Assembly (NCBI GenBank): GCA_947493175.1
Contig: CANLQD010000003.1
Coordinates: 1 to 64,000 of the forward strand
Direction: 5' to 3'
DNA length: 64,000 bases
Source: an uncultured Flavobacteriaceae bacterium
GTDB taxonomy: Bacteria > Bacteroidota > Bacteroidia > Flavobacteriales > Flavobacteriaceae
Numbering within the stretch: position 1 is the stretch's first letter; each line of letters opens with the position of its first letter. The notes under the pieces were generated by a model, which had not been told where the DNA came from, did no database searches, and saw nothing but the letters and a program-made list of their open reading frames with translations. The translations under genes and the position numbers were made by a program. This document shows positions 26,217 to 35,681 of the stretch, in pieces.

Positions 26217-26714
26217 ATGGACAATAAGATTTTATCGCACCAACAAATTCAGCATAAGACCCGTCGCATCGCCTATCAGATCTATGAGGCAAATGTTGCC
26301 GAAAAAGAAATCGTTATTGCAGGAATCGAAGGTGGTGGATTGCATTTTGCAAAAAAGATTCAAAACATACTGCGAAAAATTACCGAGGCAGATATCTTAC
26401 TTTGCAAGGTGTATATGAACAAGAGCAATCCGTTGGCCAGTGGGGTCACCACTTCTATGGCAGAGCAAGACTACAAAAACAAATCAGTGGTTTTGGTAGA
26501 TGATGTTTTGAACTCTGGCACTACATTGATATATGGAGTACATCACTTTTTAAAAACCCCCTTGAAACAGCTCAAAACAGCGGTATTGGTCAATAGAAAC
26601 CATAAAAAATACCCCGTAAAGGCCGATTATAAGGGTATTTCCTTATCAACCTCCTTGCAAGAGCACGTGCACGTGAAATTTCAGGCCAAAAACGACATGG
26701 TCTATTTAGACTAA
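26217..26714 (+). CDS. Phosphoribosyltransferase family protein (PyrR/HPRT-like)
   Basis: This is a 165-residue type I phosphoribosyltransferase fold. The PRPP loop is VVLVDDVLNSGTTLIYGVHHF, and a second loop is IAGIEGGGLHFAKKI. It resembles PyrR and purine PRTases. Residues that specify the base are not clear enough to choose between pyrimidine-operon regulation and purine salvage. It converges with aroK, overlapping its 3' end by 9 nt. Confidence 0.88.
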   Translation: MDNKILSHQQIQHKTRRIAYQIYEANVAEKEIVIAGIEGGGLHFAKKIQNILRKITEADILLCKVYMNKSNPLASGVTTSMAEQDYKNKSVVLVDDVLNSGTTLIYGVHHFLKTPLKQLKTAVLVNRNHKKYPVKADYKGISLSTSLQEHVHVKFQAKNDMVYLD

Positions 26715-27257
26715 AAGAGTTACCACTTCCTCGGCAATATTATCAGGAGTTTTGGTGTCAGTGGTTACCACATGGGGTGCTTGGTTATAAAAGAAACTTC
26801 TTTCAAATAAGTGTTTACCAATGAACTCCAATAAGTCCGCGTCCGGAGTATCTTTTATCAAAGGACGCTGCTCTTTTTCCTTTGCCAATCTGTTAACCAA
26901 TTCATTCAGGGATAGTTTCAGGTAAAAAACGTTGCTGGAAGCGGACAAGATGGTTTTCAGGTTGTTTCCATAGCAAGGCGTGCCCCCCCCTGTAGCCAAA
27001 ACAAATTGATTTTTTCCTACCAGCAGTTCATTTAAATATTCGAGTTCTTTTTTCCGGAAATAAACCTCTCCCTTAGAACTAAAAATATCAGCAATAGACT
27101 GCCCTTCTTGCTTTTCTATATAAGCATCCAAGTCTATGAACTCGCAATTAGCCCTCGTGGCAACTATTTTTCCTACGGTAGACTTTCCGCTACCCATATA
27201 TCCCAACAAAATGATTTTCAAAGGCTTTGTTTTAAGAAATTGATGGTATTTTTTCAA
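26706..27257 (-). CDS. aroK: Shikimate kinase
   Basis: This enzyme phosphorylates shikimate at O3 with ATP in the aromatic amino acid pathway. Walker A is LLGYMGSGKSTVGK, the shikimate-binding Asp lies in CEFIDLDAYIEKQEGQSI, FSSKGEVYFRKKE holds the binding Arg, ATGGGTPCYGNN is the Gly-rich site, and the lid contains KEQRPLI. The length is about 183 residues from ATG 27257. A TTG at 27221 (MKIILLGYMGSGKS) is the start suggested by homologues and would give 171 residues. The 3' end overlaps the convergent phosphoribosyltransferase gene. Confidence 0.93.
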   Translation of the reverse strand: MKKYHQFLKTKPLKIILLGYMGSGKSTVGKIVATRANCEFIDLDAYIEKQEGQSIADIFSSKGEVYFRKKELEYLNELLVGKNQFVLATGGGTPCYGNNLKTILSASSNVFYLKLSLNELVNRLAKEKEQRPLIKDTPDADLLEFIGKHLFERSFFYNQAPHVVTTDTKTPDNIAEEVVTLLV

Positions 27258-27293
27258 AAATCAAAGAAAAGATAAATTTCTCGTAAAATCGAC

Positions 27294-27323
27294 TTGTTAA
27301 ATAAATTAATGCCCTTATATTTG
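27294..27323 (+). promoter_or_regulatory. tRNA-Lys promoter (TTG-N19-TATATTTG)
   Basis: TTG at 27294-27296 and TATATTTG at 27316-27323 with 19-nt spacing. The mature tRNA begins at 27359. Confidence 0.7.
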
Positions 27324-27358
27324 CAGCCGCTAAGATAAAAACTTGGTGACGAAATAAT

Positions 27359-27431
27359 GACCTGGTAGCTCAGTTGGTAGAGCATCTCCCTTTTAAGGAG
27401 AGGGTCCTGGGTTCGAGCCCCAGCCAGGTCA
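27359..27431 (+). tRNA. tRNA-Lys (anticodon UUU)
   Basis: The cloverleaf is complete. The acceptor stem is GACCTGG/CCAGGTC (27359-27365 with 27424-27430), the D arm is GCTCAGTTGGTAGAGC, the anticodon stem TCTCC/GGAGA carries loop CTTTTAA (anticodon TTT), and the T arm CTGGG/CCCAG carries loop TTCGAGC. CCA is not encoded; A27431 is the discriminator. The 3' end is repeated exactly at 52515-52538, so the gene was probably used as an integration site. Confidence 0.97.
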
Positions 27432-27433
27432 CT
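27410..27433 (+). repeat. Left copy of the 24-bp tRNA-Lys direct repeat (putative attL)
   Basis: The 24 bp starting GGTTCGAGCCCCAGCC and ending AGGTCACT are identical to 52515-52538. The repeat covers the T-loop half and acceptor 3' strand, the classic core of tyrosine-recombinase attachment sites. Confidence 0.75.
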
Positions 27434-27455
27434 AATCAGAACACCATCCGAGACC

Positions 27456-27492
27456 AAAACCTTGTTAATCATATGATTTGCAAGGTTTTTTG
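27456..27492 (+). terminator. Terminator after tRNA-Lys (left)
   Basis: AAAACCTTG (27456-27464) pairs with CAAGGTTTT (27481-27489), followed by further T. The loop holds the smaller palindrome ATCATATGAT. Confidence 0.75.
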
Positions 27493-28241
27493 TTTTTAGG
27501 GAGGTCATATCAAATGATATGATTTGGTCTTAAAAGTTCACAAATCTTCAACGTAGGTCTAAAACGCAAATATGAAGTTCAAAAACAACCGAAAGTGGCA
27601 CAAATGCAAACATGGAATTCAGATTAAGCGGACGGTATATCCCTAATTTTATATTGGGAATTAAGCCTTGCGTGCCATAGCAGCGGAACAGGTAAACTGA
27701 ATGAAAAGGAAAAATTTGGGATACTGTTCAAAATCTGTAGTAGCGAAGCTCATTTTTCGGAATGCAGTTTTTCGCGAAACGAAGGTGGAATGTGCTGAGT
27801 GGCTTTAAATGAATTAATTGACATCCACGATTTAGATGTTTGATCAATCCTATTGCATAAATGTTGACTGTGGTTCTTCCATATTTTAGATACCATAAGA
27901 CTGCAGAATGAACATAAGTTTAATGTAATCACAGAATTCCATTACTAGGAAAAGATGATTTTCAACTAATATCTGTTCTAAATTGATAATGGTATTCCGC
28001 TTCCATTCATCAACCTATCGGCATTAGCAATTCGATATCAAAAGGATAGGGTGCATTTAGCAATATTTCTTTATGAATATTTCCCAAGGCCTGCGCTAAA
28101 ATGATAATACAATTTCTTTAGTGATGTACTAATATCGTGTTCATTAGGCTAAATTCATATCTTGTGACTTGAAGATTGCCTTAAAATGCAGTTCGGCTTA
28201 AGTGATCGATTGCGAATGATTAGACACCCATAAGGAACACT
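27493..28241. other. Non-coding left end of the island
   Basis: There is no supportable gene in about 750 nt. A near-perfect palindrome CATATCA-AA-TGATATG lies at 27506-27521. The rest is AT-rich without recognisable integrase remnants. A weak AAGGAA ribosome-binding site precedes the ATG at 28242. Confidence 0.4.
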
Positions 28242-30584
28242 ATGAGAAGACAAGTTGTATTGGTTTTTCTATTGATGGCGGTTGCCATGGTTTCGGCCCA
28301 AAGCACAAAGACCGTGACTATTGGCATTTTGGCCGACGAGGCATCCGTTGAAAATGCCCCATTGCTTGAAAAACTACAAAACGAGATTACTGCCGTAGTT
28401 GGGCAAGATGCCAAAGTCGTATTTAAGGACCCCATCGAAAATAGCTTCGATTTGGAGAAGGCAAAGGCAAACTACCTTGAATTGGAAGCTAGTGACGTCG
28501 ATCTCATGCTTGTTTTTGGTGTTATCAATAACATCGCACTCTACCAACAAAAGACCTATGCAAAACCGGTGGTCGTCTTCGGTTCGGTAAATAGTGATTT
28601 TATCCCATTGCCCGAGGGCCAAAAAACTTCTGGAGTCAACAATATCACTTATATCATCGCACCACTCTCCTATTCCGAGGATTTGGATGCGTTTAATTCT
28701 ATATATGAATACAAAAAAGTGGGAATTTTGGTAGATGATTATCTTCCCGAAGCATTGCCTATAAAGCAACTCTTTGATACCTATTTTGCAGATAAGGATG
28801 CTACATATGCCCTGATCAACCTTCCTGAGAATGGAGATGTATCTAGTCTTCTTGGCGATGTAGACGCGGTGTATTTGGCAGGCGGCTTTGATTTGTCCGA
28901 GGCAGCTTTTAAAACCTTGGTTTCAACCATCAATGAAAATCAATTGCCTTCTTTTTCGGCCAATAGGAAACAAGATGTGGAGAAAGGCATTCTAGCCACC
29001 AACCAACCAGAATCTAATATCGACCAATTATTTAGACGTATCGCTTTGGATGTAGAATCGATTGTAAATGGTACCAATCCATCGGAATTGCCCATGTTGT
29101 TGGAATATAAAAACAGACTTTCGCTAAACTTCAACACGGCAAAGGAAATCAAGTTCCCATTGCGATACAGTATGTTGGGTACCGTTGATATTGTGGGGGG
29201 CGAAAATAATTTCATCTCTGAAAATGCCTATTCGCTTTTAGACATTATGAACGGAGTCATAGGTCGCAATTTGGGGCTTGAAGCAGAACGTAAGAATATC
29301 GATTTGAGTTCCCAAGATGTAAAAACGGCAAAAAGTAACTTTCTGCCGGATATATCTGCTGGGGCTACAGGAATATATCTAGACCCCAAGGTGGCAGAAA
29401 TAGCAAATGGCGCCAATCCAGAATTTTCGACTTCGGGAAGTGTAGGGTTACAGCAACTTATCTATTCGGAGGGTGCGGCGGCAGGTATTACGATTCAGGA
29501 AAATTTACAAAAAGCACAACAAGAAACGTACAACGCTGCAGAGTTGGATGCAATTCTGAATGGATCCGTAGCGTATTTTAATGCGTTGATCTTAAAAACC
29601 AATGCCCAAATTCAAGCGCAAAACTTAGAGGTGACCAAAAAGAACCTTGAAATCTCAGAGCAAAATTTTCAAGCAGGCGCTTCTGGAAAATCGGACGTCT
29701 TGCGTTTTCGTAGTCAACTGGCGCAGAATATGCAGACCTTGATCGAGGCGGGCAATCAATTGAACCAAGCTTATTTTACGGTGAACCAATTAATGAACAA
29801 TCCTATAGATACGGAAATTGATTTGCAGGATGCAGTCATCTCAGAAGGTTTGTTCTCCAATTATAACTACCAAGATTTTTATGACATTCTAGATAATCCC
29901 AAATTAAGGCCTAACCTTGTTGATTTTCTGATTCAAGAAGCAAAAATCAATGCTCCCGAACTAAAGAATATCGGCTACAACTTAGCTGCAACCCAACGGA
30001 GTTATAGATTGAATGCCGCTGGAAGATTCGTGCCAACGGTGGCTTTACAAGGTCAATACGATTTAGAGTTATCACGGTCAGGGGTAGGCACAGAAGCGCC
30101 CGCTGGTTTTCCTATTGCTCCAGATGGAGCTTACAATTTTGGATTAAACGTATCCCTTCCAATTTTTAATCAAAATCTACGAAACATTAATAAGCAAACA
30201 GCGAAGATTCAAGAAGACCAGCTAAACATTCAAAAGAGTAATATCGATTTGAGTATAGAAACCAATATCAACGCACTTGTTTTGGACTTGACGAATGAGA
30301 TTGCCAATATTCAAATTTCCAAGATAGCTGAAGAAGCCGCTAAAGAAAGTCTGGATTTAACTCAGATTGCCTATAGCGAAGGTGCTGTTCCCCTTATTCA
30401 ACTTATTGATGCACAAACCAATTATTTTCAATCACAAATAGCAAGTGCCAACGCCAACTACAACTATTTATTGGCGTCAATGCAATTGGAACGGGCCATT
30501 GGATACTTTTTCTTGTTGAACTCAGAAGATACAAATCAAGCATTTATCCAAAGAGCACAAGCTTTTATTTTAAGTAGAAACTAA
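28242..30584 (+). CDS. TolC-like outer-membrane factor fused to an ABC-type substrate-binding domain
   Basis: The 780-residue precursor has a signal peptide (MRRQVVLVFLLMAVAMVSAQ). Residues about 24-330 look like an ABC_sub_bind/periplasmic-binding domain: VTIGILADEASVENAPLLEKLQNEI, VDLMLVFGVINNIALYQQ, KPVVVFGSVN, YKKVGILVDDYLPEA, AVYLAGGFDLSEAAFKTLV. Residues about 340-780 form two OEP (TolC) halves: GLEAERKNIDLSSQDVKTAKSNFLPDISAGA and LNLEVTKKNLEISEQNFQAG-type coiled coil, then NLAATQRSYRLNAAGRFVPTVAL and LDLTQIAYSEGAVPLIQLIDAQTNYF. It opens a tripartite efflux operon with the adaptor (17 nt later) and RND pump. The fused binding domain would sit on the periplasmic entry side and might capture substrate or gate the duct; this is inference. 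Confidence 0.88.
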   Translation: MRRQVVLVFLLMAVAMVSAQSTKTVTIGILADEASVENAPLLEKLQNEITAVVGQDAKVVFKDPIENSFDLEKAKANYLELEASDVDLMLVFGVINNIALYQQKTYAKPVVVFGSVNSDFIPLPEGQKTSGVNNITYIIAPLSYSEDLDAFNSIYEYKKVGILVDDYLPEALPIKQLFDTYFADKDATYALINLPENGDVSSLLGDVDAVYLAGGFDLSEAAFKTLVSTINENQLPSFSANRKQDVEKGILATNQPESNIDQLFRRIALDVESIVNGTNPSELPMLLEYKNRLSLNFNTAKEIKFPLRYSMLGTVDIVGGENNFISENAYSLLDIMNGVIGRNLGLEAERKNIDLSSQDVKTAKSNFLPDISAGATGIYLDPKVAEIANGANPEFSTSGSVGLQQLIYSEGAAAGITIQENLQKAQQETYNAAELDAILNGSVAYFNALILKTNAQIQAQNLEVTKKNLEISEQNFQAGASGKSDVLRFRSQLAQNMQTLIEAGNQLNQAYFTVNQLMNNPIDTEIDLQDAVISEGLFSNYNYQDFYDILDNPKLRPNLVDFLIQEAKINAPELKNIGYNLAATQRSYRLNAAGRFVPTVALQGQYDLELSRSGVGTEAPAGFPIAPDGAYNFGLNVSLPIFNQNLRNINKQTAKIQEDQLNIQKSNIDLSIETNINALVLDLTNEIANIQISKIAEEAAKESLDLTQIAYSEGAVPLIQLIDAQTNYFQSQIASANANYNYLLASMQLERAIGYFFLLNSEDTNQAFIQRAQAFILSRN

Positions 30585-30601
30585 AAAACGATATACCCAT
30601 C

Positions 30602-31690
30602 ATGAAATATTTCCGTCACGTTATGCTAATTCTTCTAACAATAGTAGCATTTAATTCTTGTAAAGAGGAAGAGAAAAAGAAGGCCGAAGTATTGCGCCCT
30701 GTCAACTATCAGATTGTAGGTACTTCAGACGCCCAAAAAATTCGCTCTTTTAGTGGCGCTGCCAGAGCAGGCGACGAAATAGAACTGAGTTTTCGAAGTA
30801 ATGGTATCATTACGGAATTAAATGCGAAGGTGGGGCAAAAAGTAAAAAAAGGAGATCTCATTGCCAAGCTTGACAATGTACAGGCCAATTTGGCTTACGA
30901 GCAATCGGTTTCCGCTTTAAATAGTGCCAATTCTGCAATGAAAACAGCTAAATCCGCTATGGATAGAGTGAAATCACTCTATGAAAGTGGAAGTCAATCA
31001 CTCAGTGATTATGAAGCTGCCAAAAACAGTTATCAAGCTGCTTTGGACCAGTATGAGTCCGCAAAGCGGAACAAAAGCATTCAGCAGTCACAAATCAGTT
31101 ATGGCTATATCTATGCGCCAAAAGACGGAACCATTGCCAGCAGGCCAGGTACCCTTAATGCCAATGTCAGTGCTGGGCAGGCAATTGCTTTGCTCAATGC
31201 CGGAGAGCAGATCAATATAATGGTAGGTCTACCCGAGAATGTCATCAACAAGGTACAAACGGGAATGGAAGTGGATATTTCACTTTCATCTTTAGAGGAT
31301 ACGTTCAAAGGAAGTGTTTTGGAAGTATCTCCGGTGGTAGATCCCAACTCATCTACCTATCCGATAAAAATAGATATTGTTACCCCAACGACAGCGGTCA
31401 AACCTGGTATGGCAGCTAATGTAACTTTTAATTTTAGTACAGGTGAGGAAACCAACGATGACACCTTGGTGGTTCCTGTAAAAGCTGTTGGGGAAGACGG
31501 AAACGGGAATTTTGTATTTATTATAGAATCTGAAGATGGCAAGACCGGAACTGCAAAAAAACAGACCATCGAAGTTGGAGAACTTACCAGTGATGGCTTT
31601 AAAATTAAGAGTGGTCTAAACGGTGGCGAAAAGATAGCTACCGCTGGACTACAAACACTGCTTGATGGTCAAAAAGTAAGATTACAGTAA
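30602..31690 (+). CDS. RND efflux periplasmic adaptor (membrane fusion) lipoprotein
   Basis: This 362-residue HlyD/AcrA-type adaptor has a lipoprotein signal MKYFRHVMLILLTIVAFNSCKEE. It contains the lipoyl half-motifs (LSFRSNGIITELNAKVGQKVKKGDLIAKLDNVQA and YGYIYAPKDGTIASRPGTLNANVSAGQAIALL), a coiled-coil hairpin (about 95-160) and beta-barrel and MP domains. It bridges the inner-membrane pump and the outer-membrane factor. It lies between the TolC-fusion gene and the pump gene with gaps of 17 and 22 nt, as in a single operon. Confidence 0.95.
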   Translation: MKYFRHVMLILLTIVAFNSCKEEEKKKAEVLRPVNYQIVGTSDAQKIRSFSGAARAGDEIELSFRSNGIITELNAKVGQKVKKGDLIAKLDNVQANLAYEQSVSALNSANSAMKTAKSAMDRVKSLYESGSQSLSDYEAAKNSYQAALDQYESAKRNKSIQQSQISYGYIYAPKDGTIASRPGTLNANVSAGQAIALLNAGEQINIMVGLPENVINKVQTGMEVDISLSSLEDTFKGSVLEVSPVVDPNSSTYPIKIDIVTPTTAVKPGMAANVTFNFSTGEETNDDTLVVPVKAVGEDGNGNFVFIIESEDGKTGTAKKQTIEVGELTSDGFKIKSGLNGGEKIATAGLQTLLDGQKVRLQ

Positions 31691-31712
31691 CCAACACTAA
31701 ACACAACCAACT

Positions 31713-34700
31713 ATGAATCTTACGCAGTTTTCAATTAATAATAATCGTGTTGTTCTAAGTATTCTTGGAGTTGTCATGCTCATGGGATTAGTCGGTTATC
31801 AAAGTCTATCTCGTGATAGTATGCCGCCATACACTATTCGTGTAGCTTCTATCGTTTCCTCGTTCCCTGGTGCTAGTCCAGAGCGTGTTGAGGAGCTAGT
31901 GACGGATAAAATCGAAAAAGTTGCCCAAGAACTGCCCGAATTAAAAAAAGTGACAAGTACTTCTAGAACTGGGCTTTCAGTAGTTAATGTAGAATTAGTG
32001 ATGCAAGTGGAGCCCCAAGATTTACAGCCCGTTTGGGATAGACTACGAAGAAAATTAGGCAGTATACAAGGCTTACCTAATGGAGTTCAACCGCAGCTCA
32101 AAGATGATGGTATTGGGGAGGTTTTTGGTATTGCTGTAGGCCTAACGAGCGATGGGTATTCCTTTGCAGACATGAAAACCTTTGCGGATGATATGCGAGA
32201 TGATTTAATAAAGCTGCCCGATGCCGCAAAGGTTGAAATCAACGGAGACCAAGAAGAACGGGTATTCGTAGAATTTGACAATACAAAATTGAAAAGCTAT
32301 GGACTTACCTCAAATCGTTTGCAAAGTCTAATTAGCAATACAAATATTTTAAGTTCGGGGGGGCAAATTAACGTAGAGGATGAACGGATTATCTTAGAAC
32401 CTACCGGAAATTTCGATGATGTTTCAGACATAGAAGAAATGTTAATTCCTGTTGGAGAGGGCGGGCAGGTTCTTCCTTTAAAGGATATTACAAATGTCCA
32501 CAAAGGGTATATCAATCCACCAACCCAAATTGTGAGTATCAATGGTATGGATGCATTGTCGCTGCATGTCTCGTTGAAAAACGGAGCTAACATTATCAAA
32601 TTAGGGGAAGAACTCGATGTCGTACTTAATGAATGGAGAGATAAGCTTCCTGTAGGCTTAGAGGTAAACAGATTGGCCTCTATCGACACCTACATTGACG
32701 TAAAGATTAGTGATTTTATAGGCAATCTACTGCAATCCATAGGTATTGTTTTGGCAGTTATGCTCATCTTTCTTGGATTCAGAACAGGTTTGGTTATTGC
32801 AAGTTTGATTCCTATTGTAACCATTACCACCTTATTTATTATGGGTTTAATTGATGTGGGATTGAATCAAATTACATTGGCTGCTCTTATTATGGCTTTA
32901 GGTATGATGGTCGATAATGGTATTGTAGTGGCGGAGTCCGTCATGGTGAAAATGGAAAATGGTGCGGATGTCAAAAAAGCGGCTATAGATTCGTGTTCTG
33001 AGCTCTTTACACCACTATTGATTTCTACTTTGACAACTTCAGCTGCGTTTCTATCCTTTTATATGGCTGAATCTGTAATGGGTGATATTATGGGGCCCAT
33101 TTTCGTGGTGATTACCATAGCCTTATTATCCTCATGGATTATAGCCTTAAGTATTATTACATTATTCTGTGTGTTCTTCCTGAAAGTAAAGAAACAAGAA
33201 GATGGTAAAGTAAGTTTCCTTGACCGTATGATTAATGGATTAAAATCCAAATACAAGGACTTGATTCTTATAGCTCTTTCATGGAAGCGTAGTGTTTTGT
33301 TTGGCATTATAGGGCTCTTTGTTTTGTCAATTTTAGGGTTTGGATTATTAGCCTTCGTATTCTTCCCAGACAGTGATCGTAATATGATTACGGCTGATAT
33401 TAATTTGCCGGAAGGAACGAAAATTGAACGCACTCAGGAAATGGTTGCTGCGATAGAGGCCTTTATGAAAAATGAGCTTCAGGTTTCCGAAAATACATCT
33501 GATGGAATTGTGGACTGGTCAGCCTATATCGGTGAAGGGCCTTCCGCATATGATTTAGGGTATAATCCTGATGAAGCAAATTCCAATTATGCGCACATCC
33601 TTATAAATACCTCTAATTTTTTGGTGAACAATGAAATGGTCAGAAAGCTGGATTCTTTCAGTTTTGCATCCTTCCCTAACGCCGATATCAAAGTAGGGCT
33701 TTTGGGGTCTGGTGGCGGCGGAACGCCGATTGAGATTAAAGTTTCAGGGGACGACCCCGATAAATTGGCAGAAATATCCCAAACTATAAAAGCTAAGTTG
33801 TTTGGAATTTCAGGAACCAAGAATATCAAAGATGACTGGGGGCCAAAAGGAAAGAAATTTATCATTGACATTGACCAAAATAAAGCACAACTGGCAGGAG
33901 TAACCAATCAAGACATTGCCACTTCTTTACAAACAGTACTAGACGGTTTTAGAACAGGAGAATATCGTGAGAATGACAAATCCATTCCAATCGTAATGCT
34001 AAGCGACCAAAACCAACAACAGTCCTTAGCATCTTTGGAAACCCTAAATATATATGCCCAGAATTCTGGTAAGAGTGTACCCTTATTACAGGTTGCCTCC
34101 CTAATTCCGCAATGGCAATATACCCGTATCAAGCGATTGAATTTGACGCGCACAGTAAACGTTACAAGTGAGTTAAATGCAGATGGAAATGCCTCCGCTA
34201 TTACAGCAGAAATAAGTCCATGGTTAGAGGAGCAAGCCGCTTCTTGGGGTCAAGGTTACAGCTATAAACTTGGTGGTGATGCGGAGAGTACCGCAGAAAA
34301 TATGGGCGCGGTAGCTAGTTATCTGCCTTTATCTGCTTTCATTATTGTGATGCTGTTGATAATTCAGTTTAATTCTTTCCGAAAAACGGTGATGATTGTT
34401 TGCACAATTCCTCTAGGAATCATTGGTATGGTACTAGGGCTATTGCTTTTCAATGTTCCTTTCGGATTCATGGCTTTCTTGGGGGTAATTTCACTCGCGG
34501 GAATTGTAATTAACAATGCCATTGTACTGGTCGATAGAATAGAAATCGAGGAGAACGAGATAAAACGCAAACCTCAAGATGCCATCATAGCGGCTTGCTT
34601 ACAACGTTTTCGTCCAATTTTATTAGCGACCTTTACCACGGTACTAGGTTTAATTCCATTGTATTTGGGTGGAGGCGAAATGTGGGAACCTATGGCCGTA

Positions 34701-34823
34701 ACTATTATGGTCGGTCTCTTATTCGGCACGGTGATTACCTTATTGTTTATTCCCGCTTTTTATAGTGTGCTGTATAAAGTCGATTACAAAGGATATCAAT
34801 TTAACGAAGCTTTATTAGATTAA
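31713..34823 (+). CDS. RND efflux transporter permease
   Basis: The 1036-residue inner-membrane proton antiporter has twelve predicted helices and two large periplasmic loops. It starts MNLTQFSINNNRVVLSILGVVMLMGLVGYQ. It contains SIVSSFPGASPERVEELVTDKIEKVAQELPELKKVTSTSRTG, the TM4 acidic motif LAALIMALGMMVDNGIVVAESVMVKME, and the second-half motif SLAGIVINNAIVLVDRIE. It pairs only one Asp-type relay motif in TM4, as in many HAE/HME-like Bacteroidota pumps. The substrate is unknown. An inserted 162-bp MITE-like repeat begins 6 nt after its stop codon. Confidence 0.95.
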   Translation: MNLTQFSINNNRVVLSILGVVMLMGLVGYQSLSRDSMPPYTIRVASIVSSFPGASPERVEELVTDKIEKVAQELPELKKVTSTSRTGLSVVNVELVMQVEPQDLQPVWDRLRRKLGSIQGLPNGVQPQLKDDGIGEVFGIAVGLTSDGYSFADMKTFADDMRDDLIKLPDAAKVEINGDQEERVFVEFDNTKLKSYGLTSNRLQSLISNTNILSSGGQINVEDERIILEPTGNFDDVSDIEEMLIPVGEGGQVLPLKDITNVHKGYINPPTQIVSINGMDALSLHVSLKNGANIIKLGEELDVVLNEWRDKLPVGLEVNRLASIDTYIDVKISDFIGNLLQSIGIVLAVMLIFLGFRTGLVIASLIPIVTITTLFIMGLIDVGLNQITLAALIMALGMMVDNGIVVAESVMVKMENGADVKKAAIDSCSELFTPLLISTLTTSAAFLSFYMAESVMGDIMGPIFVVITIALLSSWIIALSIITLFCVFFLKVKKQEDGKVSFLDRMINGLKSKYKDLILIALSWKRSVLFGIIGLFVLSILGFGLLAFVFFPDSDRNMITADINLPEGTKIERTQEMVAAIEAFMKNELQVSENTSDGIVDWSAYIGEGPSAYDLGYNPDEANSNYAHILINTSNFLVNNEMVRKLDSFSFASFPNADIKVGLLGSGGGGTPIEIKVSGDDPDKLAEISQTIKAKLFGISGTKNIKDDWGPKGKKFIIDIDQNKAQLAGVTNQDIATSLQTVLDGFRTGEYRENDKSIPIVMLSDQNQQQSLASLETLNIYAQNSGKSVPLLQVASLIPQWQYTRIKRLNLTRTVNVTSELNADGNASAITAEISPWLEEQAASWGQGYSYKLGGDAESTAENMGAVASYLPLSAFIIVMLLIIQFNSFRKTVMIVCTIPLGIIGMVLGLLLFNVPFGFMAFLGVISLAGIVINNAIVLVDRIEIEENEIKRKPQDAIIAACLQRFRPILLATFTTVLGLIPLYLGGGEMWEPMAVTIMVGLLFGTVITLLFIPAFYSVLYKVDYKGYQFNEALLD

Positions 34824-34828
34824 GATAT

Positions 34829-34990
34829 GAACTCATTTAGACTTTTACTTTTACCTGCAAATTTCACATTTTGCACCCTAATCTTGTCTTTTTTTTACAC
34901 CGTAGCTAATGCTATGCTGCTCAAAAAACCCTTCATTAGGGCACAAAAGCCGAAATTTTCGGTTCCAAACTAACAGTCTAAAATGAGTTC
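34829..34990 (+). repeat. MITE-like element, copy 1 (162 bp)
   Basis: The ends are inverted: GAACTCATTTAGACTTTTA at 34829-34847, and, read on the minus strand, GAACTCATTTTAGACTGTTA at 34990-34971. The interior aligns end to end with the reverse complement of the 161-bp element at 46123-46283 (shared blocks include CTTTTACCT, CATTTTGC, GGCACAAAAGCC and CGGTTCCAAA). It fills the gap between the RND pump and channel genes and reaches the first codons of the latter. No clear target-site duplication is visible. Confidence 0.7.
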
Positions 34991-34991
34991 A

Positions 34992-35669
34992 ATGTTCAAA
35001 AAACTGTATTCATATCGCTTTGAGTTTTTCTTTATTACACAGATAGCCGTATTGTTTGGTTCATTATTCATCCAGGGCGAAGTTTTTGAAAAAAGTATTG
35101 GCCCTATTTTCTTTTTACTCAATCTAATAGCAGGAATCATTTTGATTTCAAAGCGTAAGGATTTTTTCTGGTTCTTCTTGGTTTTGCTTATTGCTAGTAG
35201 TATCATTTTTGCTTTTGCCCAAGCAAATGGGGGAATGCCACTCTTCACCAGTTATATGCAATTTGGTATCTACTTTGCTTTTTATTTAGCGGTTACCTAC
35301 GAAATCATTAAACAGGTTTGGCAATCTGTTACAGTAGATAAAAAAGTAATATACGGGATGGTCAGTGGTTTTGTATCGCTGGGATTGATAGGCTTTTTTA
35401 TTTGCATGAGCATTGAGTTGGCCCATCCCGAATCTTTTCAAGGCGGCTTGTTACATCAGCAAGAAACGTTAGCGAATACGCTTACAGAACAACTCATGTA
35501 CTTCAGTTTTATTACGATGATGACCATTGGTTACGGCGATATTTTACCAGTGACGCCTATAGCACAAAAAGCATCAATTCTAATCGGTTTAATTGGTCAG
35601 TTTTATTTAGTTGTCATTACTGCAGTGGTGGTTGGAAAGTTTATTAATCAAAAAAGCGGAATAAAATAG
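34992..35669 (+). CDS. Potassium-channel-like membrane protein (TIGYGD filter)
   Basis: This membrane protein of about 225 residues has around six hydrophobic segments. A C-terminal pore loop reads MYFSFITMMTIGYGDILPVTP with the canonical K+ selectivity filter TIGYGD, followed by the helix AQKASILIGLIGQFYLVVITAVVVGKF. No cytoplasmic RCK or cyclic-nucleotide domain follows. Met4 (34992) is the preferred start, because the MITE-like repeat ends at 34990 and provides the upstream ATG at 34983. The gene is 168 nt after the efflux operon and may be co-transcribed. Its role could be K+ flux or membrane-potential adjustment. Confidence 0.88.
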   Translation: MFKKLYSYRFEFFFITQIAVLFGSLFIQGEVFEKSIGPIFFLLNLIAGIILISKRKDFFWFFLVLLIASSIIFAFAQANGGMPLFTSYMQFGIYFAFYLAVTYEIIKQVWQSVTVDKKVIYGMVSGFVSLGLIGFFICMSIELAHPESFQGGLLHQQETLANTLTEQLMYFSFITMMTIGYGDILPVTPIAQKASILIGLIGQFYLVVITAVVVGKFINQKSGIK

Positions 35670-35681
35670 CTGTCAAAAAAT

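Noticed and set aside
27254..27508. 84-codon minus-strand ORF across tRNA-Lys
   Set aside because: It is antisense to the tRNA (AGARTQDPLLK-type translation), a well-known spurious ORF.
27434..28241. Search for an integrase gene or remnant next to the putative att site
   Set aside because: No frame with recognisable tyrosine-recombinase motifs (R...HxxR...Y) was found; a 60-codon minus-strand frame at 27750-27932 has no recognisable similarity.
34827..34973. A 48-codon hydrophobic ORF directly after the RND pump gene, reminiscent of small pump-associated proteins such as AcrZ
   Set aside because: The whole stretch lies in the MITE-like element and aligns with the non-coding copy at 46123-46283, where the frame is not kept.
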